Positions 8,003 through 16,650 are shown, counted from the stretch's first letter. The stretch is 54,326 bases of DNA from Bacteriovoracaceae bacterium (GCA_023954635.1 JAGSHI010000008.1:1-54326); one strand, 5' to 3'. Made by a program: numbers and translations. The notes: generated from the letters alone by a model not told the origin.

Positions 8003-8538
8003 TAACTAAACTTATTTTCGATTACCATCTTTAAGATATCTGTCCTTGTAATCATTCCTACTAAGGATTTATCTTTAGTGACTGGCATACCAGATATATT
8101 TTCTTTATACATAACGAGAGCAATTGATCTAAGTGATGTATTATGATCAGCGGCGACGATAAGGGTTGTCATAACATCTTTTAGTATTACATTCTCAAAA
8201 TCAACTTTTGATTCAAGCCTAAGAAGATCACGATCGCTTAACATACCAACGAGGATACTATTCTCGACTATTGGAACATGTCTGATCTCATAAATTCTCA
8301 TTAAATCAGTTGCATCTAAGAGCTTAGAGTCTGAAGTTAAAAACCGAGGAGGGCCATTCATCACTTCACTAGCATAGTGTCGGTGAGCATTTTCTTCTCG
8401 CTTCTTTAATATATTATCTTTTACGTTTTTAGGAATATTGGAGGGGAGAGTCTTCTCTACTCTTAGGGAATGAAGATCTACTAGATATTCAAAATCATGT
8501 TCCTTGAGTTCTCCATTTATCGCGATAAAAAATCCCAT
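7999..8538 (-). CDS. Tandem CBS-domain protein
   Basis: 179 residues: a 50-residue lead followed by two CBS domains (about 55-110 and 118-175), each ending in the typical VGMLSDRDLL and VGMITRTDIL. Paired CBS domains bind adenine nucleotides or related ligands and usually gate a partner protein. Here no enzyme or channel domain is attached. The start lacks a Shine-Dalgarno, but a near-consensus promoter ends 5 nt before the ATG, suggesting a leaderless mRNA. It is divergent from the acyl-enzyme operon at 8664. Confidence 0.85.
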   Translation of the reverse strand: MGFFIAINGELKEHDFEYLVDLHSLRVEKTLPSNIPKNVKDNILKKREENAHRHYASEVMNGPPRFLTSDSKLLDATDLMRIYEIRHVPIVENSILVGMLSDRDLLRLESKVDFENVILKDVMTTLIVAADHNTSLRSIALVMYKENISGMPVTKDKSLVGMITRTDILKMVIENKFSY

Positions 8539-8543
8539 AAGTC

Positions 8544-8572
8544 ATTATAAACGCTAAAATTGCTAATGTCTA
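8544..8572 (-). promoter_or_regulatory. Promoter of CBS gene, leaderless arrangement
   Basis: On the minus strand TAGACA (8572-8567) and a perfect TATAAT (8549-8544) are 17 bp apart. The -10 ends 5 nt before the ATG at 8538, so transcription should begin at or within one base of the start codon. Confidence 0.65.
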
Positions 8573-8605
8573 AGGTGTTGAATTTATGCACAATATGGAC
8601 TAGTT

Positions 8606-8621
8606 TTGTACGCGTGTACAA
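8606..8621 (+). promoter_or_regulatory. Palindromic operator candidate before the acyl-enzyme operon
   Basis: TTGTAC-GCGT-GTACAA forms a perfect 6-bp inverted repeat around a 4-bp centre. It overlaps a possible -10 (TACAAT, 8617-8622) for the six-gene operon starting at 8664. Size and position fit a dimeric repressor site such as a TetR-type one. No regulator gene of that type is in the window. Confidence 0.5.
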
Positions 8622-8663
8622 TAAAATTTGACAATAGAATTTAAAAAGGGGAAACACATATTA

Positions 8664-9479
8664 ATGAAAAAAATTATGAAGCTTGGTGAAAAATCGATTG
8701 AATATAAAATCAGTGGTGACTCTGGAGAAGTACTAGTTTGCCTTCCCGGCCTAGGCTGTGACTTAGATCTCTTTACACCTTTTCGTCAAAAATTATCATC
8801 AAAATTTCAACTACTTCAAATTAATCACAGAGGTTTTGGAAATAGTATCTCTGAAAATCAAGACGACTATAAAATTATCGATTTAGCCTATGATGTCTTA
8901 GAACTATTAAAAATGTTAGAAATAGAATCCTTTTCTCTTATTGGTATTAGTATGGGGGGATTTGTTGCTCAAGAAATCATGAGTTTAGCGCCAAGTGGCC
9001 TAAAAAGTGTCGCTCTCTTATGTACAACTGGAGGAGGAGACTTCTATCAAAGTTTTTCTCCGATAAAAGATGAAGACTTAAAAAAACTATTCAATATAGA
9101 AAAAGAAAACAGAGATCTTCTTTCAGTTATTAATACAACTGACCCAGTTTTAAAAAATACAAAGGTTGATGTATTCAATGAAATTTTAGAATACCGTAAG
9201 AACTTAAATGTAAATTTAGAAGAATTAATAAAGCAAAATCGTGCAGCGACTGAATTCTTTGAAACAAACTTAGACTTATCAAATAATAATGTTCCAGTTT
9301 TTATAGGTCATGGTGAGAATGATAGAATAGTCCCTGTCGATAATTCAAAAAAACTTGCCAATGAATTAAAGAACTCGACTCATGTCATTTATCCAAAGAC
9401 TGATCACTTCTTTTTTTGGGAAGAGTCTTCTCATTTGAATACAGATCTTGAGACATTCTTTATGGAGAATGCACTATGA
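8664..9479 (+). CDS. Alpha/beta hydrolase, first gene of acyl-enzyme operon
   Basis: A 271-residue alpha/beta hydrolase. Visible are PGLG (oxyanion region), the nucleophile elbow GISMGG (Ser96 counted from the 8664 start), the acid in GHGENDRIVP, and the catalytic His in TDHFFFWE. The ATG at 8664 is chosen because an AAGGGG lies about 12 nt upstream and family proteins start near KLGEKSIEY; an in-frame ATG exists at 8676. No signal peptide, so cytoplasmic. It overlaps the next gene by 4 nt. Likely roles in this context are thioesterase or ester/lactone hydrolase; the substrate is not readable from sequence. Confidence 0.85.
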   Translation: MKKIMKLGEKSIEYKISGDSGEVLVCLPGLGCDLDLFTPFRQKLSSKFQLLQINHRGFGNSISENQDDYKIIDLAYDVLELLKMLEIESFSLIGISMGGFVAQEIMSLAPSGLKSVALLCTTGGGDFYQSFSPIKDEDLKKLFNIEKENRDLLSVINTTDPVLKNTKVDVFNEILEYRKNLNVNLEELIKQNRAATEFFETNLDLSNNNVPVFIGHGENDRIVPVDNSKKLANELKNSTHVIYPKTDHFFFWEESSHLNTDLETFFMENAL

Positions 9480-10474
9480 TAGGTCTTATCAGTACTGGTA
9501 TGTGGCTCCCAAAAGGTAGGGAAACTTCAAAAGAAATCTCAGTAAAATCTAATATCCCCCAAGATATTATTGAAACAAAAATGGGAATTATCGAAAAATG
9601 TAGAGCTCGAGAAGATGAACATCCTTCTATGATGGCCGTTGAGGCAGCAAAAAGATGTTTGAAGGGTATTGATCCTAAGACAGTTGATGCCATTATTTGG
9701 ACTGGAAGCGAACATAAAGACTATCCTGTATGGTCTGCTGGTATATATGTTCAAAATGAGTTGGAGTTGTCTAATGCATGGAGCGTCGATATGTCTGCGA
9801 GATGCTCAAGTAATGTCGTAGGTCTTAAATTTGCGAAGGCACTTATTCAAACCGATAAAAAAATTAATAGAGTTCTCCTTTGTGGAGGTCATAGAACTGG
9901 TGATCTTGTTAATTACAATGATCCCAATGCCAGGTTCTTATACAATCTTAGTGACGGTGGATCTGCAATGCTTGTTGGGAGAAATGAAGGAAACCCAATT
10001 AATGAAGCTTCTATAATAACGGATGGAGACTTTAGCTTAGACGTTATTATTCCCTCTGGTGGTACAAGGGCCAGTTCCAGTAAAGAACACAATAAATTTC
10101 TTACTGTTCCTAATGTAAGTGAGATGAGAGAAAAGCTAGCGAAGAAATCTCTAAACAACTTTTTGAAAGTAATCAAAGAAAGCGCACAATGCTCTAGACC
10201 TGAACCAATTGATTATCTTTCAATACTTCATATGAAAAAAAGTATACACCTCGGGATATTAGAGCAATTAGAATTAAGTGAAAATGATTCAACTTACCTG
10301 GACCATTTTGGGCATTTCGGGGCACCTGATCAAGTTCTAAGTCTTGCTCTAGCTGAGAAAGAAAATAAGTTAAAAAATGGGGACCATGTCGTTATGGCCT
10401 CTGCCGGAATAGGTTATACTTGGTCAGCAATTTCTCTTACGTGGAAAGAGAATTGTTTTAGAGGAACTATTTAA
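9476..10474 (+). CDS. KAS III (FabH)-like condensing enzyme with altered catalytic triad
   Basis: 332 residues with the thiolase-like fold of 3-oxoacyl-ACP synthase III. The nucleophile is Cys110 in MSARCSSNVVG, and a histidine (His252 in ILHMKKSIH) stands where FabH has its HQAN histidine. Where FabH and OleA carry the catalytic Asn of GNTSA, this protein reads FGHFGAPD, placing His280 there. FabH condenses acyl-CoA with malonyl-ACP; related enzymes make beta-ketoacids, acyl esters or amides. The exchanged residue and the operon of ligase, reductase and hydrolases indicate a dedicated pathway rather than housekeeping fatty-acid initiation. ATGA overlap with the upstream gene. Confidence 0.85.
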   Translation: MIGLISTGMWLPKGRETSKEISVKSNIPQDIIETKMGIIEKCRAREDEHPSMMAVEAAKRCLKGIDPKTVDAIIWTGSEHKDYPVWSAGIYVQNELELSNAWSVDMSARCSSNVVGLKFAKALIQTDKKINRVLLCGGHRTGDLVNYNDPNARFLYNLSDGGSAMLVGRNEGNPINEASIITDGDFSLDVIIPSGGTRASSSKEHNKFLTVPNVSEMREKLAKKSLNNFLKVIKESAQCSRPEPIDYLSILHMKKSIHLGILEQLELSENDSTYLDHFGHFGAPDQVLSLALAEKENKLKNGDHVVMASAGIGYTWSAISLTWKENCFRGTI

Positions 10475-10486
10475 AGGGAGCAATAA

Positions 10487-11212
10487 ATGAATAAGTTTAA
10501 TAATCGAAGAGTGTTTATTACTGGCGCAGCGAGAGGAATTGGTTTTTCTTGTGCACAATCTTTTTATGAAGAAGGAGCTGAGCTAGTTCTCATTGATTTG
10601 CCAAAGTTGGAGGAAACAAACCTCGAAACATACTTCCCAGAAAGAATGACTTACTTACAAGCAAATGTGACAAGAAAGGAAGACCTTTCACTCATTAAAA
10701 AAGAGATGCAAAAAGGTGTTTCTGTTCTCGTTAATAATGCAGGAATAACAAAAGATGCAACCTTATTAAAAATGACCGAAGAGGCCTGGGATCAAGTCAT
10801 TGATGTCAACTTAAAGTCGGTTTTCTTATTAAGTCAGATGGCTGCCGCTGAAATGAAAGAAAAGCAAGAAGGTGTAATCCTTAATGCTGCCTCAGTCGTC
10901 GCACATTATGGAAATTTTGGACAATCTAATTATGTTGCTACAAAGGCCGGAGTTATTGGGATGACTAAAACGATGGCGCGTGAACTTGGAAGATATGGCA
11001 TCAGAGTCAATGCTGTTGCTCCTGGTTTTATCGCGACTCCAATGGTTGATACAATGCCTGAAAAAGTAATTGATATGATAAGAGAGAAAACTCCTTTAAA
11101 TAGAATGGGAAAACCTGAAGATATTGCTAAGGCCTACCGGTATTTAGCTTCGGATGATGCTTCATTTATAACTGGGACATGTTTAAATGTTGATGGTGGA
11201 GTATCGATTTGA
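10487..11212 (+). CDS. Short-chain dehydrogenase/reductase, FabG/PhaB-like
   Basis: A 241-residue classical SDR. Cofactor loop TGAARGIG (12-19), NNAG (83-86), and the catalytic Asn108, Ser136, Tyr149, Lys153 are all present, so it should be active. FabG and PhaB reduce 3-oxoacyl-ACP or -CoA to 3-hydroxyacyl forms with NADPH. Placed directly after a KAS III-like enzyme, it most simply reduces that enzyme's beta-keto product. GGGAG precedes the start by 7 nt. Unlike OleD of olefin synthesis it is a short classical SDR, not an extended epimerase-like one. Confidence 0.9.
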   Translation: MNKFNNRRVFITGAARGIGFSCAQSFYEEGAELVLIDLPKLEETNLETYFPERMTYLQANVTRKEDLSLIKKEMQKGVSVLVNNAGITKDATLLKMTEEAWDQVIDVNLKSVFLLSQMAAAEMKEKQEGVILNAASVVAHYGNFGQSNYVATKAGVIGMTKTMARELGRYGIRVNAVAPGFIATPMVDTMPEKVIDMIREKTPLNRMGKPEDIAKAYRYLASDDASFITGTCLNVDGGVSI

Positions 11213-12009
11213 ATCATATCCACTTCAAGGTAGATAGATGTAATAATCCTTCAGCTCCATGGCTTATTTTTGTGAATGGTTTACTCGCAACATTAGAAAG
11301 CTGGGATGAACATGTTAATCTTCTATCCAATGACTTTAACATTCTCAGGTACGATGGATTAGGGCAGGGAAAGTCATCTGATATCAATGGATCAATTAAA
11401 TTAAGTGATCAAGTAAATGTGTTAAATGATCTTCTACAAGATCAAAATATATCTAAAGCAAATTTTGTAGGATTATCTAATGGTGCAAGGGTTACTTTAG
11501 AGTTCTCAACGCTCTATACAGATAAAATTGATAAACAAATTATTGTAGCTGGTTATGCTAAAGTCGATCGTCATATTCAAAGTGTTCTTGAATCATGGAG
11601 AGATGCCCATCTTCAAGGTGGAGCTGACCTCAGGTTTAGTATTGCTCTTCCATGGATATGGGGAAAGTCTACGTTAATCAAGAACCAATCTTTGATTCCT
11701 CTCTTTAGAAAACTCGCAAAAAACTGGAAAGAATCAAATGTCCTAGAGTTAATTAATTCTGGTATGTCGGGTGACATAGATTTATCAAAAATAAAAAGTA
11801 AAACACTTTACCTTACGGGAGAAGAAGATCTATTAACTCCCATAAAGTTACAAAATGAAATGCATGAGTCTACTTTGGGATCAAATATTGAGCTAATGGC
11901 AGGTGGGCATGCTTGCTTGCTAGAACACCCAATTGAGGCAGCTCAAATAATACGTAGGTACCTTCTAAAGGAGAACTTCAATGAGTTGGATCTCATTTCT
12001 AGACAATAA
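11209..12009 (+). CDS. Second alpha/beta hydrolase of the operon (TTG start)
   Basis: 266 residues. The TTG at 11209 overlaps the upstream stop (TTGA) and has GGTGGAG before it. Nucleophile elbow GLSNG gives Ser90; the acid is in TGEEDLLTP and the His in GGHACLLEHP. The first half of the hydrolase core resembles 3-oxoadipate enol-lactonase-type enzymes (YDGLGQGKSS). The nucleophile is serine, not the aspartate of OleB. It overlaps the ligase gene by 29 nt, implying translational coupling. A thioesterase, esterase or lactonase acting on the operon's acyl product is the likely role. Confidence 0.85.
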   Translation: MNHIHFKVDRCNNPSAPWLIFVNGLLATLESWDEHVNLLSNDFNILRYDGLGQGKSSDINGSIKLSDQVNVLNDLLQDQNISKANFVGLSNGARVTLEFSTLYTDKIDKQIIVAGYAKVDRHIQSVLESWRDAHLQGGADLRFSIALPWIWGKSTLIKNQSLIPLFRKLAKNWKESNVLELINSGMSGDIDLSKIKSKTLYLTGEEDLLTPIKLQNEMHESTLGSNIELMAGGHACLLEHPIEAAQIIRRYLLKENFNELDLISRQ

Positions 12010-13429
12010 TGAAAAGAGTTGTCCTGAAAAGTTTGCTATTGTTGAACAGAAGTCGGGGACTCGATTAAGCTTTAGAGAACTTAATAATAAAACAAAACAA
12101 TGGGCCTTTTGGTTATGTGAGAAGGGAGTTAAGAAGGGTGATGTTGTTTGCTTTCTCTCAACGAACTCTAAAGAACACTTATTATTACTCTTTGCTTGCT
12201 CTAAACTTGGAGCAATCTTATCACCACTTAATTTTCGTCTGTCCAAGCGTGAATTAGAAGATCAAGTAGCTTTTTCTCACTCTAAACTTACTCTAACTAC
12301 AAGTGAATTCACGGACTCCATTGAGAAATCTGTAAATATAGAAAATATACATTTGTCTGAAGAGTCTTTTGAAGAGGATTATTCAAATAATAAGAACCCT
12401 GTATTGATGCTGTTTACAAGCGGAAGTACCGGACAACCAAAAGGTGTTCTTTTCCATGGTGAAATGATTTTAAAGAATAACTTAATGACTTCAAGAGAGT
12501 GGGGACTTTTAACAGAAGATATAACTTTAGTTGAAACTCCATTCTTTCATACAGGTGGTTATAATGTTCTTTGCCTTCCTCTCTTGTCTATAGGTGGACA
12601 AGTCATAATTGCAGAGAAGTTCGAACCACAAAATGTCATTGATACTTGGAATCGGTATAAAGTAACTGTTTATTTTGGTGTGCCTACTATGTTTCAAAGC
12701 ATACTTTCACAAGGCGTGAATACGGATGATGTAAATTCTCTAAGGTTTTGTGTTTCAGGAGGAGCTTCGATCTCAAAAGAGACCATAATAAAATTTCAGA
12801 ACCTAGGTGTTATGTTCAAGCAGGGATTTGGACTTACAGAAGTTGGTCCTAACTGTTTTATTTTAGACAGTCATGAAGCCTTGAGAAAACAAGGGAGTAT
12901 TGGAAAACCAATGCCGCATTCAATGACTAAAGTACTTTCCAAAGATCTAAAAGAGGTAAGTGCTAATGAACCTGGTGAATTGTTAATCAAGGGAGAGCAT
13001 TTATGTCTAGGTTATTACAAAAATGAAAACTTGTTTAAGGATTCCTTAGATAGTGAAGGATATTTTAAAACTGGTGACCTTGTTAAATATGATTCCGAAG
13101 GATTTTTTTACGTCGTAGGAAGAATCAAAGATATGTATATAAGTGGTGGTGAAAATGTATACCCCGGAGAAGTCGAAAGAGTTATTAATGATCACCCCTC
13201 AATAAATGAAAGCATCGTTATTTCAAGCCCTGATAAAAAATGGGGAGAAGTAGGGAAGCTTATATATACTTCTGAAATTGAATTACCAATAGAGACTATT
13301 CACTTCTTTTTGAGTGGGAAGCTTGCAAAATATAAATGGCCAAAAAAATTAGAAAGAATTTCAGGTTTTCCTTTATTGCCAAATGGGAAAATAGATAAAG
13401 TTCAAGTTAGAGCAGGAGCAATAAGATGA
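11981..13429 (+). CDS. Acyl-CoA ligase (ANL superfamily)
   Basis: 482 residues with a complete adenylation set: LFTSGSTGQPKG (144-155), GFGLTEVGP, YFKTGDL, GRIKDMYISGGENVYP and a C-terminal PNGKIDK (catalytic Lys470). A good AAGGAGA precedes the ATG at 11981. It should activate a carboxylic acid as acyl-AMP and then acyl-CoA. It lacks the extended N-terminus of long-chain FadD proteins, which suits short- or medium-chain or aromatic acids. In this operon it could feed the KAS III-like enzyme or, as OleC does, cyclise a beta-hydroxy acid. Confidence 0.88.
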   Translation: MSWISFLDNNEKSCPEKFAIVEQKSGTRLSFRELNNKTKQWAFWLCEKGVKKGDVVCFLSTNSKEHLLLLFACSKLGAILSPLNFRLSKRELEDQVAFSHSKLTLTTSEFTDSIEKSVNIENIHLSEESFEEDYSNNKNPVLMLFTSGSTGQPKGVLFHGEMILKNNLMTSREWGLLTEDITLVETPFFHTGGYNVLCLPLLSIGGQVIIAEKFEPQNVIDTWNRYKVTVYFGVPTMFQSILSQGVNTDDVNSLRFCVSGGASISKETIIKFQNLGVMFKQGFGLTEVGPNCFILDSHEALRKQGSIGKPMPHSMTKVLSKDLKEVSANEPGELLIKGEHLCLGYYKNENLFKDSLDSEGYFKTGDLVKYDSEGFFYVVGRIKDMYISGGENVYPGEVERVINDHPSINESIVISSPDKKWGEVGKLIYTSEIELPIETIHFFLSGKLAKYKWPKKLERISGFPLLPNGKIDKVQVRAGAIR

Positions 13430-14889
13430 CACCTATGTATTTTAATATAATGATAATTTCAATCATGTTGATTGCGACATACTACCTTTCAATACTTGGT
13501 ATGAAGAAAACTACTGGGTTAAAAGGGTTTGCTATAGCAGGTGGGCAAATGGGACCAGTCCTCGTTGGAATCACCTTAGCTTCTAGTATTTCTTCAACCG
13601 CAACATTTGTCATAAACCCTGGTTTTGTTTATACACACGGTTTGTCTGCATGGCTTCACTATGGAATAGCTGCATTTTTTGGAATTGCGGGGGCATTTAT
13701 ATTATTAACGAGAAAGTTTAAAAAACTTGGAGAGAAGAATGGAAGTTTAACACTCGCGCAATGGCTTTATCATCATTACGAAAGTAGAAGCCTTTCTTTG
13801 TTTTTTGCTGCATTAAATTTATTAAGTCTCACTTTTATTGTTTTAATACTTGTAGGATGTAGTCTCATTTTGGCCTCTCTTTTTGCAATATCACAAAAAG
13901 TGGCACTCGTTTTATGTATTGGCTTTGTGTTTTCTTATATATTGTTTGGTGGGAGTTATGCACACGCTTATACGAATGCACTTCAAAGCCTTTTTATGAT
14001 CGGTATAAGTCTCTTCTTGTTTTGGGATGGTCTTGAATTGTTTCAAGGAGGTTTTTTACATAGTTTAGAAAACGTTTCTCTTAACTATGGATCAGTATTA
14101 AATCAAAGTAGCTCACTTTATCATGATTATTTTTCAGTTTTTATTTCAAGTTTCTTTATCACTTTTGCTCTTATGCTTCAGCCTCATATATTAACAAAAA
14201 TTTTATTTTTGAAATCTGAGAAAGATACAAAAGTTTTTCTGTGGACGACATTTATTGTTGGTGGAATTTTTGGGCTGATGTTGTTTATTGGTTTCTATGC
14301 ACGACTGATTGATCTTGATGTCATGAGGCAAGATGCTGTCGTTGTTTCTTATATTGCGAAAAGGTTTGAATTGTTTTGGTGGGGACCTTATTTAAAAGGC
14401 CTATTATCTTTAGGACTTCTTGCTGCTGGACTAAGTACACTAGATGGAATTTTAGTTTCTTTAAGTACTATGATTACAACAGACTTTTTAGGCCCTCTTT
14501 TTAATTTCGATGACAAAAAAGGATTAACAGTATCAAGATACATTCTAGTGTTAGTGGGTGTAGTAGGGCTCGCTTTGGCCTGGAACCCTCCTGCTCTTGT
14601 GGGTCTCTTCGCCCAAAAAGGGGTTTATGCACTAGCTGCCGCCAGTCTCGTTCCATTTATTTCTGGTGTATTAAGGAAAGAGCCTCTACCGGTTAGTATC
14701 ATCTTTATTTGCTCACTAACTGCTCTATTTACTCACTTTTACTTGAACTTAGCACTAAATGTAATCAACCCTGCAGTAAGCGGGACATGGGCGATATTTG
14801 TTTCTCTCTTTATTTGGGGGAGTTACGAGGTTATAAGCTACATAAATTCTACATATTTTACACGTCGTGTCATTGACCCTCAGATTTGA
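13426..14889 (+). CDS. Sodium/solute symporter (SSS family)
   Basis: 487 residues with about 13 hydrophobic helices. The first helices carry the family pattern with a polar break (GITLASSISSTATFVINPGF) like pantothenate, proline or acetate symporters, and the Na2-site-like SLGLLAAGLSTLDGILVSLST lies near residue 335. It starts inside the stop of the acyl-CoA ligase (ATGA), so it belongs to the same transcript. This suggests that uptake or export of a small organic acid is linked to its activation by the ligase. The substrate cannot be read from sequence. Confidence 0.88.
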   Translation: MTPMYFNIMIISIMLIATYYLSILGMKKTTGLKGFAIAGGQMGPVLVGITLASSISSTATFVINPGFVYTHGLSAWLHYGIAAFFGIAGAFILLTRKFKKLGEKNGSLTLAQWLYHHYESRSLSLFFAALNLLSLTFIVLILVGCSLILASLFAISQKVALVLCIGFVFSYILFGGSYAHAYTNALQSLFMIGISLFLFWDGLELFQGGFLHSLENVSLNYGSVLNQSSSLYHDYFSVFISSFFITFALMLQPHILTKILFLKSEKDTKVFLWTTFIVGGIFGLMLFIGFYARLIDLDVMRQDAVVVSYIAKRFELFWWGPYLKGLLSLGLLAAGLSTLDGILVSLSTMITTDFLGPLFNFDDKKGLTVSRYILVLVGVVGLALAWNPPALVGLFAQKGVYALAAASLVPFISGVLRKEPLPVSIIFICSLTALFTHFYLNLALNVINPAVSGTWAIFVSLFIWGSYEVISYINSTYFTRRVIDPQI

Positions 14890-14927
14890 ATAGAGTTTAA
14901 TACAGACTTAAACGTTCAGAGGTATGT

Positions 14928-15806
14928 ATGAAGACTATCATTTTGATTTTTGCTCTATCAATTACTACTAGCACTATGGCCAAGGCCAAGTATGGTGCAA
15001 TTCTGCAAGGTATAGATACAATTCATTCTACCGGACAAGATGTCACTCTTAAGGCCAAGTTAGAGAGGGCTAAATATTTTCCTACTTATAGAAGTGATAT
15101 TCCTGGAGAAGTTGTTGAGTTCTTTCTTAAAGAGAAATACCTTGGAGCTGCCTTAACAGATGGTGATGGTGTAGGCTCACTTACATTATCTAGCTTAGGA
15201 AAAGGACTTCACGAAATTGAAGTGAAATTAATTCAAGGAAGTGAATTCAAAAGTAAACCAGCGAATGTTTTAGTCTTAGTTATAGATAAGAACACCCCGA
15301 TAGCAATTTCAGATATTGATCATACGATTAGTGATGCTTCTGCCTTTCAAGTTCTATTGAGACCAAACCATAAACTTCCACCGCTTAAAAAAGCTGTCCA
15401 AGGTATTAAATACTTTTCTGGCCTATTCCAAATTATTTATCTAACCGCCAGAGACGATATGTTTATCAATAAAACAAAAAATTGGCTCGCTATGTACAAC
15501 TTTGTTAAGGCCCCTAGCTTTTTTTGGGATTTTGCAAATAGAGATGTTCCAAATGACCATGGAGATTTTAAAAGTTGGATTATTACCAAGCTTAAAGATA
15601 ATTTTAATAATATTCAAATTGCTTTTGGGGATAAACCTCATGATATTCGGGCCTATCGAGACCATGGATTGCGCTCGTATTACCTAGGTAAACAAGACGC
15701 TGAAATTCACAAAGATGGGATTAAGGTTAAAAGTTGGACTAAACTTCTTGAGCACTTTAAATCAAACCCAATAGGATCACTTTCTAGTGACCTTAATAGT
15801 TTTTAA
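14928..15806 (+). CDS. Secreted HAD-type phosphatase, App1-like
   Basis: 292 residues with a signal peptide (cleavage near Ala18-Ala20) and a beta-sandwich segment (25-115). The C-terminal catalytic domain (120-270) is of the App1/LNS2 phosphatidate-phosphatase kind: nucleophile motif SDIDHTIS (Asp129, Asp131), YLTARDD, and the acidic GDKPHDIRAYRDHGL. Family members dephosphorylate phosphatidic acid or related lipids; here export suggests action in the periplasm or on foreign membranes. It starts 38 nt after the symporter, with AGAGG before the ATG, so read-through from the operon is possible. The gene converges on the lipoprotein at 15815. Confidence 0.78.
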   Translation: MKTIILIFALSITTSTMAKAKYGAILQGIDTIHSTGQDVTLKAKLERAKYFPTYRSDIPGEVVEFFLKEKYLGAALTDGDGVGSLTLSSLGKGLHEIEVKLIQGSEFKSKPANVLVLVIDKNTPIAISDIDHTISDASAFQVLLRPNHKLPPLKKAVQGIKYFSGLFQIIYLTARDDMFINKTKNWLAMYNFVKAPSFFWDFANRDVPNDHGDFKSWIITKLKDNFNNIQIAFGDKPHDIRAYRDHGLRSYYLGKQDAEIHKDGIKVKSWTKLLEHFKSNPIGSLSSDLNSF

Positions 15807-15814
15807 TCTGACCT

Positions 15815-16534
15815 TTAGTACTGGTGATAAACATATTGTCCAACGCTATCAAAAGCATAGCAGTATGAACTGTCTCCAGTCTGATCTAGCCACTGACTAC
15901 AAAAAAGAAATGCATCAGGACTTAAGAGGTATTGATAAAATGGAGCTGGGTAGAAAAACGCCTTGTCTTTCATGATCATTACTCCTGTTACTTGGAAGTT
16001 TTGATAACCAGTTCTATTTTTCAAAAGAGTTAATTTATAAATCTTCTTGTTGTCTTGAATAACTAGACAACGAGGTTCTCCTACATAGATGGCGCGGTTT
16101 CCAGACGTATAAGTCGGAATTACACAAAGTTGTGCATCAAGTATTGGGTTTTGAAGTTGAATGTAAACTTCAGTATCTGAAGTTTGTGAACGGCAGAATG
16201 AATAAGCTCCAATATGTGTATGAGTCTTATCAAAACCGGCCTGGCCATCTGTACTCCAAGAAGTACTAGTTGAACAAGTTGGAAGCTCTGGGTTCGTACC
16301 ATTAGAGCCGTCAGTGCTAGTTGTGCCATTAGTTCCGTCTGTACTTGTTGTTCCATTTGAGCCGTCACTACCGTTCGTACCACTCTCGCCGTCGTTATTA
16401 TAATAATTATAATTAATGGCCTCATTTTGGTTTAGGCCTTTTGTCTTGTAGGCGGTCCTTCTATCCCTTGGCTGATCACAAGCTGTCATCAGAAATAAAA
16501 GTGAAAACATAAATGCCGATATCGGTTTCATCAA
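15815..16534 (-). CDS. Lipoprotein with collagen-like Gly-X-Y linker
   Basis: 239 residues with a lipobox (LFLMTAC, lipidated Cys19) and a strong AGGAG 7 nt before the ATG. Residues about 50-80 are a Gly-rich repeat (GTN, GSD, GSN, GTT, STD units). A roughly 155-residue C-terminal domain follows with four or more cysteines and many aromatic residues. This looks like a membrane-anchored module on a flexible stalk. The linker resembles that of the cut gene at 1-369. Function unknown; no catalytic motif recognised. Confidence 0.82.
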   Translation of the reverse strand: MMKPISAFMFSLLFLMTACDQPRDRRTAYKTKGLNQNEAINYNYYNNDGESGTNGSDGSNGTTSTDGTNGTTSTDGSNGTNPELPTCSTSTSWSTDGQAGFDKTHTHIGAYSFCRSQTSDTEVYIQLQNPILDAQLCVIPTYTSGNRAIYVGEPRCLVIQDNKKIYKLTLLKNRTGYQNFQVTGVMIMKDKAFFYPAPFYQYLLSPDAFLFCSQWLDQTGDSSYCYAFDSVGQYVYHQY

Positions 16535-16650
16535 TAAGCTCCTGCTTATAATTTACTATTTCAGTATAACTAATCGGTATTATTCAGAACAAGTTGAGGA
16601 AATTCTTGAATTTTCCTAATATTTTGAGGATAAGTGTCCGAAAAGAGGTC

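Noticed and set aside
9476-10474. Housekeeping FabH
   Set aside because: The GNTSA asparagine is replaced by His, and the operon partners are not fatty-acid synthesis genes such as plsX, fabD or acpP.
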